From Streptomyces sulphureus DSM 40104 (GTDB taxonomy: Bacteria > Actinomycetota > Actinomycetes > Streptomycetales > Streptomycetaceae), in assembly GCF_000381025.1 (NCBI RefSeq), contig NZ_KB905816.1, positions 496,001-560,000 on the forward strand: a DNA stretch of 64,000 nucleotides. Reading direction: 5' to 3'. Below, piece after piece: positions 8,942 to 17,677 of this stretch. The number at the start of each line of letters is the position of its first letter. The first letter of the stretch is position 1. Under the pieces are notes generated by a model. It had not been told where the DNA came from. It worked only from the letters and a program-made list of their open reading frames with translations, and searched no databases. Both the position numbers and the translations under genes were made by a program.

Positions 8942-9424
8942 GTGCCACTCAACCCCCCAACGCGTACGCCCACCGACCCGGAGGGCAAGCACACCTACGG
9001 CCACCAGATCCTCCATCTCACCGACCGGCTCAACGGCACCGAGACCTACGCCCAGGCCGCCGAGGAGACCGAGCACGTGCTGAACGAACACGACGGAGTA
9101 CTCGCACGGCTCGGCCAGTTCTTCGAGGCCGCCGCCGAACAGGCCAAGTCATCCGAGACCGACGAGGGATTCGAGCTGGCCTACCGGTTCGAGGACGCCT
9201 TCTCCACGCTTCTGGAACTCAGCGACGAGCTGCACGGCGCCAGCGACCAGATGAGGACGCTCGGACCACCCCCGGTGGAGGCGCGCTGGCAGGCCCAGGT
9301 CGCCCGCTACTACGCCACCGCCCCGCAACGCCCCGGCCCCGCGACCCCGACCTCCGCCGTACCGGGGCCGCCCGCCGCGCAGGTCCGTCCCGAGCACGCC
9401 CCGCAGCCCCGCCAGCACCGCTAG
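8942..9424 (+). CDS. Hypothetical helical protein of the conjugation locus
   Basis: 160 aa. The GTG at 8942 has GGGAGG 5 bases upstream. Residues 15-120 are amphipathic helices rich in Glu/Ala/Leu, so a four-helix bundle is plausible. The last 40 residues are Pro/Ala/Gln/Arg-rich (APQRPGPATPTSAV), similar to the tail of the gene two places upstream. It lies directly before the coupling ATPase and may be cotranscribed with it. No motif indicates a function. Confidence 0.62.
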   Translation: MPLNPPTRTPTDPEGKHTYGHQILHLTDRLNGTETYAQAAEETEHVLNEHDGVLARLGQFFEAAAEQAKSSETDEGFELAYRFEDAFSTLLELSDELHGASDQMRTLGPPPVEARWQAQVARYYATAPQRPGPATPTSAVPGPPAAQVRPEHAPQPRQHR

Positions 9425-9507
9425 GAGCCCGCGCCCGTGACCGCCTCCAGAGCCCTCCTGTTCCTCCGCGCCTTCCTCGCCGCTCCCGCACGTTCCTGGA
9501 TCTCGTC

Positions 9508-11304
9508 TTGTCTGATGCGCGTACCAGGACGCCCTCGACCACCACCGGTACGGACGTCCTGCTCTATCTCCTGCTCGGCCTCGCCGCCCTTGGCATCGGC
9601 GGCGGCTCGCTGGCCTGGCTGTTCGGCAACCTCGCCAACTCGGCTTTCGGTTCCGGCCCGTGGGCCCCGCTCGAACCGGTCCAGGCCCTCTTCCACCCCG
9701 AGGACCTGTGGCCCGATCTCGACCGGCCCGCCCTGCTCACCGGCTGCTACGCCATCCCCGCCGTGCTCGTGCTCACGGCCGCCGTGCTCGGTGCGAAGCT
9801 GTGGCTGCGCTTCCGCACCAACAAGCAGGGTCTCGCCGATCACCGCGATCTGGGTGACCTGCTGCCGAAGCAGGCGGCCGCCAAGGCCACCGGTCTGCGC
9901 CCCAGCTTCAAGGACACCAAGCCGGCGGACATCGCTCCCGACGACCGCGGGGTGTTGCTCGGCTCGCTGAAGCCCGGATCGGCGGAGGTCCGCTCCTCTT
10001 GGGAGGACGTCCTCCTGGCCATCATGGCGCCCCGCTCCGGCAAGACCTCCGGCCTCGCGATCCCCGCGATCCTCCGCGCACCCGGCGCGGTGCTGCTGAC
10101 GTCCAACAAGGCGGCCAACGATGCCTTCACCACGACGCTCGACGAGCGCGCCAAGGTGGGCACCGTGTGGACGCTGGACCCACAGCAGATCGCGCACGCC
10201 GAGCAGGCGATGTGGTGGGACATCCTCGCCGGCGCCCACGACCTGCCCGGCGCACGACGGCTCGCCGGGCACTTCGTCACCGCCTCCATCGATGAGTCCA
10301 GCGCCGGGGACTTCTGGTCCACCGCCGCCGCCAACACGTTGACGGCTTTGTTCCTTGCAGCGGCGCGGGGCGGGCGGCCGGTGACGGAGGTGACCGCCTG
10401 GCTTGCCGCCCCCGCAGACCGGACACCGATCGATCTCCTCACCGATGCCGGCATGCACGCCGTCGCCGCCCAGCTCCAGGGCACCGTCGCCGGAGCCGTA
10501 GAGACGCGGGACGGCATCTTCGAGAACGCGCGCCAGTACGCGAGCTGCCTGCTCGATCCGCGCATCGCCGCCTGGGTCACCCCACCCCAAGACACCTCGA
10601 AACTGAGCGAGTTCAAGCCGGAGGAGTTCTCCTCCAGCCGCGACACGCTCTATCTGCTCTCCAAGGACGGCGGCGGCAGCGCGTCGGCGATCATCGCGGC
10701 GGCTGCCGACGCGGTGATGCGCGCGGCCGTCATCCAGGCCGAACGCGACGGCGGACGCCTCGACCCGCCTCTCCTGAGTGTCTTGGACGAGGCGGCGAAC
10801 GTGTGCAAGATCCAGGACCTGCCCGACCTCTACTCCCACCTCGGCTCTCGCGGGGTCATCCCGATCACGATCCTGCAGTCCTACCGGCAGGGGCAACGCG
10901 TGTGGGGCGAGACCGGGATGGACGCCCTGTGGAGTGCGGCGACGATCAAGCTGATCGGCTCCGGGATCGATGACGCGGACTTCGCCGACAAGCTCTCCCG
11001 GCTAGCGGGCGATCACGACGTGCAAACCCTTTCGGTCTCTTCCAGCGAGTCGGGAAAGTCTTCGTCGGTGTCGATGCGGCAGGAGCGCGTGCTCCCGCCG
11101 GACGAGATCCGGGCTCTGCCCAAGGGCAGTGCGCTGTTGTTGGCGACCGGGGTCCGCCCGGCGCTGCTGGATCTCAAGCCCTGGTACCGCGAGTCGGACG
11201 CCGACCGCCTCGGCGCCGCCTCGACGCAGGCCACCGCCGCCATCACCCAACGTGCCCTGGCCAAGGACCTGCCCGGCCGAGACCAGTACGGACCGGCCGC
11301 ATGA
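9508..11304 (+). CDS. VirD4/TraG-type coupling ATPase (T4CP)
   Basis: 598 aa from a TTG at 9508. Two transmembrane helices (about 16-45 and 75-95) precede the ATPase domain. Walker A (APRSGKTSG) is near residues 174-182 and Walker B (LLSVLDEAANV) near 421-431. TraM-recognition/TraG C-terminal features follow (SHLGSRGVIPITILQSYRQG). These proteins couple the relaxase-DNA complex to the secretion channel. The start is uncertain: TTG 9508 has a poor ribosome site, while a GTG at 9437 with TAGGAG upstream opens a different frame that does not join the ATPase. A one-base error or frameshift between 9437 and 9508 would connect them. Family identity is strong. Confidence 0.88.
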   Translation: MSDARTRTPSTTTGTDVLLYLLLGLAALGIGGGSLAWLFGNLANSAFGSGPWAPLEPVQALFHPEDLWPDLDRPALLTGCYAIPAVLVLTAAVLGAKLWLRFRTNKQGLADHRDLGDLLPKQAAAKATGLRPSFKDTKPADIAPDDRGVLLGSLKPGSAEVRSSWEDVLLAIMAPRSGKTSGLAIPAILRAPGAVLLTSNKAANDAFTTTLDERAKVGTVWTLDPQQIAHAEQAMWWDILAGAHDLPGARRLAGHFVTASIDESSAGDFWSTAAANTLTALFLAAARGGRPVTEVTAWLAAPADRTPIDLLTDAGMHAVAAQLQGTVAGAVETRDGIFENARQYASCLLDPRIAAWVTPPQDTSKLSEFKPEEFSSSRDTLYLLSKDGGGSASAIIAAAADAVMRAAVIQAERDGGRLDPPLLSVLDEAANVCKIQDLPDLYSHLGSRGVIPITILQSYRQGQRVWGETGMDALWSAATIKLIGSGIDDADFADKLSRLAGDHDVQTLSVSSSESGKSSSVSMRQERVLPPDEIRALPKGSALLLATGVRPALLDLKPWYRESDADRLGAASTQATAAITQRALAKDLPGRDQYGPAA

Positions 11305-11391
11305 CCGTCGTATCCCGCAGCACACCGACGAGACGAACGGGCTTCGCCACACCGTCCGTACGCCCGATCTCTCCTCCCGTCGAGGTGCCCG

Positions 11392-11616
11392 ATGACCGAA
11401 CCCTCCTGGGACACCATCCGTTCCTCCGAGCGGCTGGCCGACACCCCCGCTGTGTGCCGGGACGGACGCTGGTGGCTGGTCGCCCCCAGCGGCGCCATCC
11501 CCGCCGACGAGCCCGCGCTCGACCGTGAACTCGACTCCTTGGCAGCCGACTTGGGTGCCGCGAACCGGGCCGTCGCCCGCCCCGGCATCGACGAGCCCGA
11601 CCAGGGGCTGGAGTGA
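11392..11616 (+). CDS. Small hypothetical protein
   Basis: 74 aa, ATG at 11392 with GAGGT 5 bases upstream. It is acidic, with WWLVAPSGAIPADEPALDREL in the middle. Its stop overlaps the GTG start of the next gene (GTGA), so the two are probably translationally coupled. A competing 75-codon frame that starts at 11301 with an ATGA overlap is strongly Arg-rich and is judged a shadow. No family recognised. Confidence 0.6.
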   Translation: MTEPSWDTIRSSERLADTPAVCRDGRWWLVAPSGAIPADEPALDRELDSLAADLGAANRAVARPGIDEPDQGLE

Positions 11617-12787
11617 CGCCGCTGCTGCAGGCCGAGCAGGCCGTCCTGGGCGGAGTGCTGCTGGAGCCGCACCAGCTCGGGCGCCTGGCCGGTTGGCTGC
11701 GCCCCGAGCACTTCTACCGGCCCGCGCACTCCGCGCTCTACGGCGCGATGCTCACCCTCCGCGAGGGCGGCCACCCCGCGACGAAGCTCGCGCCCGACGC
11801 GCCGATCCCCCTGGACTGGCTCAACGACATCCGCGAGGAGGCGAGTACCCGTACGCGTGGCGTCACCACCGCCTACGCCCACTCGCTGGCCTCCGCCTGC
11901 CCGCGCCCCGCGCACGCACCGGTCTACGGGCGAATGGTGGCTGGAGGGCGCCCATCCACCGCAGCGTCACCCAGCACGCCACCCGCCTGCACCAGGCCGC
12001 TCGCACCGACGCCGCGGAAGAGACCCTGTACCGCGCCCACGTCCTGCACGACGTGCTCGACAACCTCGGCCGACGCTGGGGCTTTGAACCCCGGCCCGTG
12101 GAGCCGAACACCGCCGTCCCCGAACCGACAGCCACCGCCCCGGCGGGGCAGGGCGCCGAACGGGTGCTGGCCGACGAGGAGTTCCTCCTCGGCGCGCTCA
12201 CCGCCCACCCCGAGCAGCTCTCGCAGATGGCCGCCTGGCTCCACCCAGGCGACTTCGCCGACCCCGGCCACCGGCAGATCTACCGGGCCCTCGGGGCACT
12301 GCGGCACCGGGGCGAGCCCGTGGACGAGCTGACGGTGCTCTGGGAATGCCAGCGCCGAGGCGCCCTCGCCGACGGCTCCCTCGATGCCGAACGCGTGCGC
12401 CGCATCTGCCACGTTCCCGTCGCGGGCTCGGCCGACTACTTCGGCGAGCAGGTCCTGGACTCCTTCCTCCTGCGCACTGCCGCCACCTCCGCACAACAGG
12501 TCCACGCCCTGGCCGACGACAACTTCCTCGCACCCGGCCAGCTCATCAGCCACGCCCGCCACGCCCTCGTCCCGCTCGACGAAGTGAGCCGTCGCCGGGC
12601 CGCAGCCGATGCCGGCCCCGAACCGGAGGCAGCGACAACGCAACCGCCGGACCTGCCGCCTCCGGCCCGTGCCGCCGCAGCACGGGCTCGCAGCACCGCG
12701 CCCCGCGCCGAGAACAAGGCGCCTCCCAGCGCCGCGGCGTCCTCCCCCGCCCCATCTGCCCGACGTTCCCGAAGGAGTTCCCCCTGA
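11613..12787 (+). pseudogene. DnaB-like helicase N-terminal-domain protein, frameshifted
   Basis: The GTG at 11613 begins a DnaB N-terminal-type helical domain (AEQAVLGGVLLEPHQLGRLAGW), which runs in one frame to VYGRMV near 11940. Homology as I recall it (YGRMVLEGAIHRSVTQH) continues first as LEGA in a second frame and then as IHRSVTQHATRLHQAA in a third. This fits two extra bases within about 20 nt (around 11940 and 11953). The third frame holds a second DnaB_N-like copy (ADEEFLLGALTAHPEQL) and ends at 12787 in a basic Ala/Arg/Ser-rich tail with AAARARSTAPRAEN. There is no C-terminal helicase domain, so even the intact protein would not be a helicase. Either decayed or affected by sequence errors. 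Confidence 0.75.
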
Positions 12788-13037
12788 CAGACGCACCCGA
12801 GCGCACCGAATCCGAGCACGCTGCTCTTGCACTCATGGCGGAAGGACCGAGCGACTTCGCGCGGGCATCACCGTGCCCGGCTCTCCCACAAAGCAGCCGG
12901 CTGCCACACCTGCCTCCACCCGCACGCAGGGCTCATAGCGCACGCCATGCCCTCCGTCGCCTCTTCAGACAGACGCGCTCCAGCCGAGACCACTGCCGCC
13001 TCTTCCCCGCCTTCAACACACCCGCAGGAGCTGCTCG
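12784..13037 (+). pseudogene. Possible small Cys/His-containing gene, start and frame damaged
   Basis: An excellent AAGGAG (12772-12777) lies 6 bases before a CTG at 12784, which opens LTDAPERTESEHAALALMA. After SDFAR the coherent sequence seems to move to another frame, RGHHRARLSHKAAGCHTC, followed by HPHAG, giving a CxxC/His cluster that could bind zinc. No normal start codon and one apparent frameshift suggest a remnant. This is a tentative reading based only on ribosome-site placement and composition. Confidence 0.3.
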
Positions 13038-13568
13038 ATGCACGACCACGACCACCAGGCCGAGACGGAACGGCAGCACATGCTGCGCCGCGCCGAGGAA
13101 CTGAGCCGAAAGCGCGACGAGTTCAGCCTCCCCTACAGCCCGGACGACCTCCCCGGCCTGACCAACGCCTCCGCTCATCTGGCCGACCTCGCATCCCTCG
13201 TGCAAGACTTGTCGCATGAAGTACGCGTCCGCTCCGCAGACGACCACACCGACCCCGGCCTGAACGCCGTCGTCGGCGCCTGGGCCAGGGCAGCCGGACA
13301 CCTCAGCGAAGCCGGCGGTCACTACGGAGCCGCCTACCGTCAGCTCGGCTTCCTGCACGACCATTCCCGCACCCGCGAACACGCGGCCCTGCGCGACGGT
13401 CGCCGCACCGCGTTCACGCTCGCCCAGCAGCACATCGCCGACACCCGCGACGGCCTGTCCCCCGCGCGCGTCCATGGCGAACGGCGCCGCTCTCCTGGAG
13501 GACGAGGAGGCATCGTCCCTCTCCCGAGCGGCCCACGCCAGGTCCGCACACATCGATCACGCACATGA
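13038..13568 (+). CDS. Hypothetical protein, C-terminus probably frameshifted
   Basis: 176 aa from an ATG with CAGGAG 7 bases upstream. Residues 1-140 form a charged helical protein (many His/Glu/Arg near the N-terminus, then AHLADLASLVQDLSHEV). After about residue 140 the frame becomes Arg/Gly-rich and looks like a shadow. The alternative +1 frame gives ANGAALLEDEEASSLSRAAH, then ARSAH, and ends at 13653, overlapping the next start. That alternative tail resembles the basic tails of neighbouring proteins, so a one-base shift in the CCCCC/GCGCGCG run near 13460-13472 is likely. Confidence 0.55.
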   Translation: MHDHDHQAETERQHMLRRAEELSRKRDEFSLPYSPDDLPGLTNASAHLADLASLVQDLSHEVRVRSADDHTDPGLNAVVGAWARAAGHLSEAGGHYGAAYRQLGFLHDHSRTREHAALRDGRRTAFTLAQQHIADTRDGLSPARVHGERRRSPGGRGGIVPLPSGPRQVRTHRSRT

Positions 13569-13642
13569 TCAGACGCCAGCCGAGAGGAAAACGCCCGCGG
13601 ATGCCCCCTCGCCACAGTCTTCGCACACTCCCGGACCGCAGC

Positions 13643-14800
13643 GTGGACGATGACCGGATTGCGGGCGGACAACACGGCCCGCTGATCGGGAGCTTGTGCT
13701 CCGGCTACGGCGGCCTGGACCTGGGCGTCCAGGCCGCCGTGGGCGGCACCCTCGCCTGGCACGCCGAAACCGACCCGGACACCTCCCGGATTCTCGCCCA
13801 CCACTGGCCCGGCGTGCCCAACCTCGGCGACATCACCAACACCAACTGGTCCGACGTGCCGAGAGTGTGCGTCCTGACCGCCGGTTTCCCCTGTCAAAGA
13901 CGTCTCGATCGCCGGACGCCGCGCCGGACTGCTGGAAGGCAACCACTCCGGGCTGTGGCACCACATCGTGGCCGCCATCAAAGCCCTCGACCCCTGCCTG
14001 GTGGTGATCGAAAACGTTCGAGGACTCCTCACCTCACCCGCCGCCTCCGCAGGCGACCTGGAACCGTGCCCGTGGTGTCTGGGAGACGGCACAGGCCGGC
14101 CTGCTGTGCGGGCACTCGGTGCCGTACTCGGTTCCCTGGCCGACCTCCAGCGTGATGCGCGCTGGTGAGTGCTACGCGCCAGCGACGTCGGCGCCCCGCA
14201 CCGACGAGAACGACTCTTCCTGGCCGCCTGGCGAAGCGACGCCGCTGCTGAAGACGCCGACCAGCAACCTCGCTTCCAACGGCGGCAGCCAGCATCCCTC
14301 GAAACGGAAGCAGGGCGGGCACGGTCCGAACCTCGCGGACGAGGTCGAGTGGCTGCTGCCGACCCTGGCGTCCAACGAGATCAAGGGCTCGCCCCACGCC
14401 ACGGCAACGGCGACCTGTCGCTCCCCTCGGTAGCAGCGAAACCGAGCTGCCGAGCCACCGCGGCCCGTCTTCCGGCGCATTCGGCCCCCGCCCTCTTCGA
14501 CACCTCGGCACTGATGAAGAAGACGCCCAGGAGTGGGGACGGTACAGCGACGCCATCGCCCGATGGGAGAAGCTCACCCGCCCGGCACCGCCGCCGACCG
14601 ACGACGCGGGCCGTCTCTCGCCATGCTTCGTGGAGTGGATGCAGGGCCTCGACGACGGCTGGGTGACCGCCGTTCCCGGACTGGGACGCCCCGCCCAACT
14701 CACCGCGCTGGGAAACGGAGTCGTGCCGCGCCAGGCCCTCCATGCGGTGCGGTTCCTCGCACCGTCCGCGAGTGCCTGCCTCCATCGACTGATGGGATGA
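13643..14800 (+). pseudogene. DNA cytosine-5 methyltransferase, multiply disrupted
   Basis: The GTG at 13643 starts a C5-methyltransferase. Motif I is GSLCSGYGGLDLGVQAA and the catalytic PCQ motif lies at 13889-13897. Immediately after it an extra A (TGTCAAAGAC) moves the frame, which continues as DVSIAGRRAGLLEGNHSGLW and motif VI VIENVRGLL. A TGA at 14166 interrupts DARW before VLRASDVGAPHRRERLFLAAW. A further shift near 14235 gives TPTSNLASNGG, and others near 14400 lead to a C-terminus with FVEWMQGLDDGWVT and the motif LGNGVVPRQA, ending at 14800. At least three frameshifts and one stop are needed, so no active enzyme is expected. An intact version would protect element or host DNA from restriction. 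Confidence 0.85.
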
Positions 14801-14894
14801 GCCGCCTCTTCTACACCCGGCTCCCCGGCCGGGCCAAACCGTTCCTTCTCCGGATCCTCGACGCCCCAACACCCAAGCGACGAAGGGGATGTCG

Positions 14895-15488
14895 ATGTCG
14901 GAGTCCACCGACGAGCACGAGCCGGTACGTGTACCGGATCACAACCTGGATGACCTCGTCGCCACGGTCAGCGGCCTGATCGCCGAGACCCGCAAGCAGG
15001 GCGAGACCCTCGCCCGTCTCACCGACGCGCAGCCCTCCCCGCCCGGCGGCGACGAGGAAGAGTCCGGCCGGGAAACCGCTGCGAGCAGCGAGGGCGGCTC
15101 GGCCGAGGCGTCTTCCGTGTTCATCCTGGCGATGGCCGGCCAGGCGTATGCCGAGGAACTGGCGGCACTGAAGACGTGGGTGGAGGACCTGTTGCTGCCG
15201 GTCTACGGACGCGAGATCACCTCCACCCGCCCGTGGTGTCCGCAGTGGACCGAGCACCCCGAGGCCGTTGCCCGGCTGCACGCGCTGTGGCTGGCCTGGC
15301 AGCAGTTCACCGACGCCGAGGCCGGCCTCGCCGGGCCTTCCCTGTGGCACCGCGACCACCTCGACCCCACGCTGATGCAACTGCGGGCGCCGGACGGCCC
15401 GTTCAGCGCGTGCACCACCAGCCCCTCCCGCCCGAACCACCGACTGCTGGCCGCCCCCGACCCGGCCGCGTACGAGGCGGCGACATGA
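14895..15488 (+). CDS. DUF4913-family protein
   Basis: 197 aa from the ATG at 14895, 6 bases after GAAGGGG; an ATG at 14889 lies too close to that site. The first 75 residues are acidic and disordered. The C-terminal domain has WCPQWTEHPEAVARLHALW, a block around WHRDHLDPTLMQL and the DGPFSAC signature of DUF4913, a family common on Streptomyces plasmids and conjugative elements. The function is not known. Its stop overlaps the next ATG (ATGA), indicating coupling. Confidence 0.85.
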   Translation: MSESTDEHEPVRVPDHNLDDLVATVSGLIAETRKQGETLARLTDAQPSPPGGDEEESGRETAASSEGGSAEASSVFILAMAGQAYAEELAALKTWVEDLLLPVYGREITSTRPWCPQWTEHPEAVARLHALWLAWQQFTDAEAGLAGPSLWHRDHLDPTLMQLRAPDGPFSACTTSPSRPNHRLLAAPDPAAYEAAT

Positions 15489-16258
15489 CGGGACCGGACT
15501 ACCGCCTCGATGGCTTCGCGCCCGTCTCCGACCTCGTCGAGGACGACTTCTCCGCCGCGACGCTCTCCGACGACATGTACACCGAGCTGGCCGCACACCA
15601 CACCGAGGGCACCACCTTCCTGCTGCTCTACGACCGCGCCGCCATCTGGGCCGACCCCGGCACGGCCGAGTACGTCGGCATGCGCATTCAACGCGATCTC
15701 GTCGAGGGCACGTTCACCTTAGAGCAGGCCCGGCAACCCACGGTGCCGATCACGCAGAACTGGCTCATCGCGCGCGGCTGTCCGCCCGAATCGATCGTGC
15801 TGGAGCAGACGGGCCCGCGCCCGGCTGACGCGCTCACCTCCCGGCTGGAGGACGTCCTGCGCACTGTTCCACAGGGCCGGTACACGCTCTTGGACCACTC
15901 CACGCGCAACCCGAGCAACGATCGGGACGGAGTCGAGGTCAGCACGCTCTTCCACGACGCCGACCCCGCCTCGGCTGAGCGGCCCTACCGGCTCTTCCTG
16001 GAAGAGACCGCGCCGTCCTTGGCCAGCTACACCGTGCGCGAGGGCGCGTTCGCCAGCGCTGAGGAGGCGACCGCGTGGCTGCAGCACCGGGACACGCCGC
16101 TGCCCCTGGCCCCGGCGCCAGCCGGCACATACGACCGGCGTGCCGCCGCCGCCCTCTCCCGAACCGCCAGCGGCGCCAAGGCCAGCCCGCAGCCCACCCT
16201 GCCCGGGGCCGCAGCTACGCACGGCACGGTTCATACCCGCTCCAGGAGGCGTTCGTGA
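15485..16258 (+). CDS. Hypothetical protein with basic tail
   Basis: 257 aa, starting at the ATGA overlap with the DUF4913 gene. It is a soluble, acidic protein with TTFLLLYDRAAIWADPGTAEY and a conserved-looking middle (VPITQNWLIARGCPPESI). The end is a basic low-complexity tail (RRAAAALSRTASGAKASPQP, then RSRRRS), like other accessory genes here. It carries one TTA codon at 15719. I have seen similar sequences in Streptomyces mobile elements but know no function. Confidence 0.68.
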   Translation: MTGPDYRLDGFAPVSDLVEDDFSAATLSDDMYTELAAHHTEGTTFLLLYDRAAIWADPGTAEYVGMRIQRDLVEGTFTLEQARQPTVPITQNWLIARGCPPESIVLEQTGPRPADALTSRLEDVLRTVPQGRYTLLDHSTRNPSNDRDGVEVSTLFHDADPASAERPYRLFLEETAPSLASYTVREGAFASAEEATAWLQHRDTPLPLAPAPAGTYDRRAAAALSRTASGAKASPQPTLPGAAATHGTVHTRSRRRS

Positions 16259-16707
16259 GTGCCCGCTACGCCTTTGCCGCCCACCCGGAAGCTCTCGCCG
16301 ACCTACGGGATGTGCCGGAGAAGATCCGCGGCCTGGCGCTGCTCGAACTCCAGCACCTGGTACACGGCAACGAACGCGGCGCCGCGCTCCAACGGGAACT
16401 GACGGGCTGCCACAAGGTCTACGTCGACCCCCAGACCCGGTGGCGGATGGTGATCCAGTACCGCGACGCCCCCGCTCCCTCCCAGCACACGCGGGAGATC
16501 TACCTGCTGTCCGTCGGCGAACGGCAAGACCACGCCGCCGCTCGACGCCTGCAACGCGAACACCAGCACACCTGCGACGACCCGCATGCCCGCCGGGCAC
16601 AGGCCGCCCGTGCCCGCTCCACCCACGCCCCCGTCAGCCGTGCCGAACCTGCCGCCCCGGCGCCGGATTCATCCGCGCCCCAGCAGCGTCCGCGGCGCGT
16701 TCGCTGA
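16255..16707 (+). CDS. RelE/ParE-like protein with extended basic tail
   Basis: 150 aa. The GTG at 16255 overlaps the previous stop (GTGA) and has AGGAGG 5 bases upstream. Residues 1-95 resemble a RelE-type fold: a helical hairpin with LLELQHLVHGN, then strands ELTGCHKVYV, WRMVIQYRD and REIYLLSVGERQD, the last being the usual C-terminal strand of RelE toxins. Residues 105-150 are a disordered tail with RRAQAARARSTHAP. No antitoxin gene lies beside it: the upstream gene is unrelated and the downstream one is DUF317. It may not act as a toxin. Confidence 0.55.
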   Translation: MSARYAFAAHPEALADLRDVPEKIRGLALLELQHLVHGNERGAALQRELTGCHKVYVDPQTRWRMVIQYRDAPAPSQHTREIYLLSVGERQDHAAARRLQREHQHTCDDPHARRAQAARARSTHAPVSRAEPAAPAPDSSAPQQRPRRVR

Positions 16708-16735
16708 CCAACTTCTTCGAAACGGAACGCTTTTC

Positions 16736-17656
16736 ATGTCTGATCAGCCAGAGGACGAGCGCTGGCGCGAGTACCAAGTCACCCCGCGCTACCTCGCCGG
16801 CTCCGGCGGCTTCGGAGATCCCGCTTTCGCACCAGTCGACCACTGGCCCCGCCACGATCCCGCCGACGACACCATCTGCCAACTGCTGATCACCAGCCCG
16901 GACGGCCGCCTCACCCTCGGTTGGTTCGGCGACGACTACGACCCCGTCAAGGTCACCGCAGCCGAAGACGCCGTCGGCCCCGTCCGCTGGACGGCGCGCT
17001 TCAACCAGAACTTCCCACCGGAAATCACCGCCAGTTTCACCAGCGCGCTGGCACGGGACTGGGAACCCGACGGGGAGCACTTCCTCGCCCAGCCGTCGAT
17101 CGACTGGGCCGACAGCGTCACGCCGCTGCTCGACGCGGGGTGGGAGAGGCAGCGGGCCTCCGAGCCCGGCACGGTCGAACTGCGGGCACCCGATCAGCAG
17201 GCCGGGGCCTGGATCGACACCCGCAGCTACGGCCGCGAGGACGAAAGCGTGGTGCTGTGGGCCGGGCCAAAGGGATACCTCACCCGCGCCGAGGCGACCT
17301 TCAGCTCCGACACCCCCAGTCACCTCATCGCCGCCACCGCCGCCGCGCTCAACGACCCCACCCCCCTCGTGCGCGAGCGGCACATGATCCACCGAGACGT
17401 CGAGCACCTCATCCGCCTCGAACCGGTCAACGCCCGTCCCCAGCCACGCACCGGCACTCCCACCCCGCTGGACGCCAAGCACGCAGCCGTCGCCGCCGCC
17501 CTCCAACGCGCCGCACACAGCCAGCCCGGCGCCAGGCGCGCCGAGGCCGCTCGTATCCGCACGACGCAAATCCCGCCCCGGCCGAGCGCGACACCCGCTT
17601 CCTCGGCCCGCGCCGACACCGCCGCCACGCGCGCGGCGGCCCGCCCGCGGCGCTGA
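16736..17656 (+). CDS. DUF317-domain protein, two copies
   Basis: 306 aa from the ATG at 16736. Two DUF317 repeats are visible: the first with VTPRYLAGSGGFGDP and ITSPDGRLTLGWFGDD, WTARFNQNFPPEITASFTSAL; the second with PLLDAGWER, LRAPDQQAGAWID and ATFSSDTPSHLIAATAAAL. DUF317 proteins are abundant in Streptomyces mobile elements and have no established function. The tail contains RRAEAARIRTT and ends RAAARPRR. It is followed at 22 bases by a regulator gene. Confidence 0.85.
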   Translation: MSDQPEDERWREYQVTPRYLAGSGGFGDPAFAPVDHWPRHDPADDTICQLLITSPDGRLTLGWFGDDYDPVKVTAAEDAVGPVRWTARFNQNFPPEITASFTSALARDWEPDGEHFLAQPSIDWADSVTPLLDAGWERQRASEPGTVELRAPDQQAGAWIDTRSYGREDESVVLWAGPKGYLTRAEATFSSDTPSHLIAATAAALNDPTPLVRERHMIHRDVEHLIRLEPVNARPQPRTGTPTPLDAKHAAVAAALQRAAHSQPGARRAEAARIRTTQIPPRPSATPASSARADTAATRAAARPRR

Positions 17657-17677
17657 AACTCATTTCGGAGAACCATC

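Noticed and set aside
9421..10896. A 491-codon minus-strand frame opposite the coupling ATPase
   Set aside because: The plus strand encodes a clear VirD4-type ATPase; the antisense frame has only composition-driven sequence.
11301..11528. A 75-codon frame starting in an ATGA overlap after the coupling ATPase
   Set aside because: It is Arg-rich and overlaps the better supported 74-aa gene at 11392, which has a ribosome site and a GTGA junction with the next gene.
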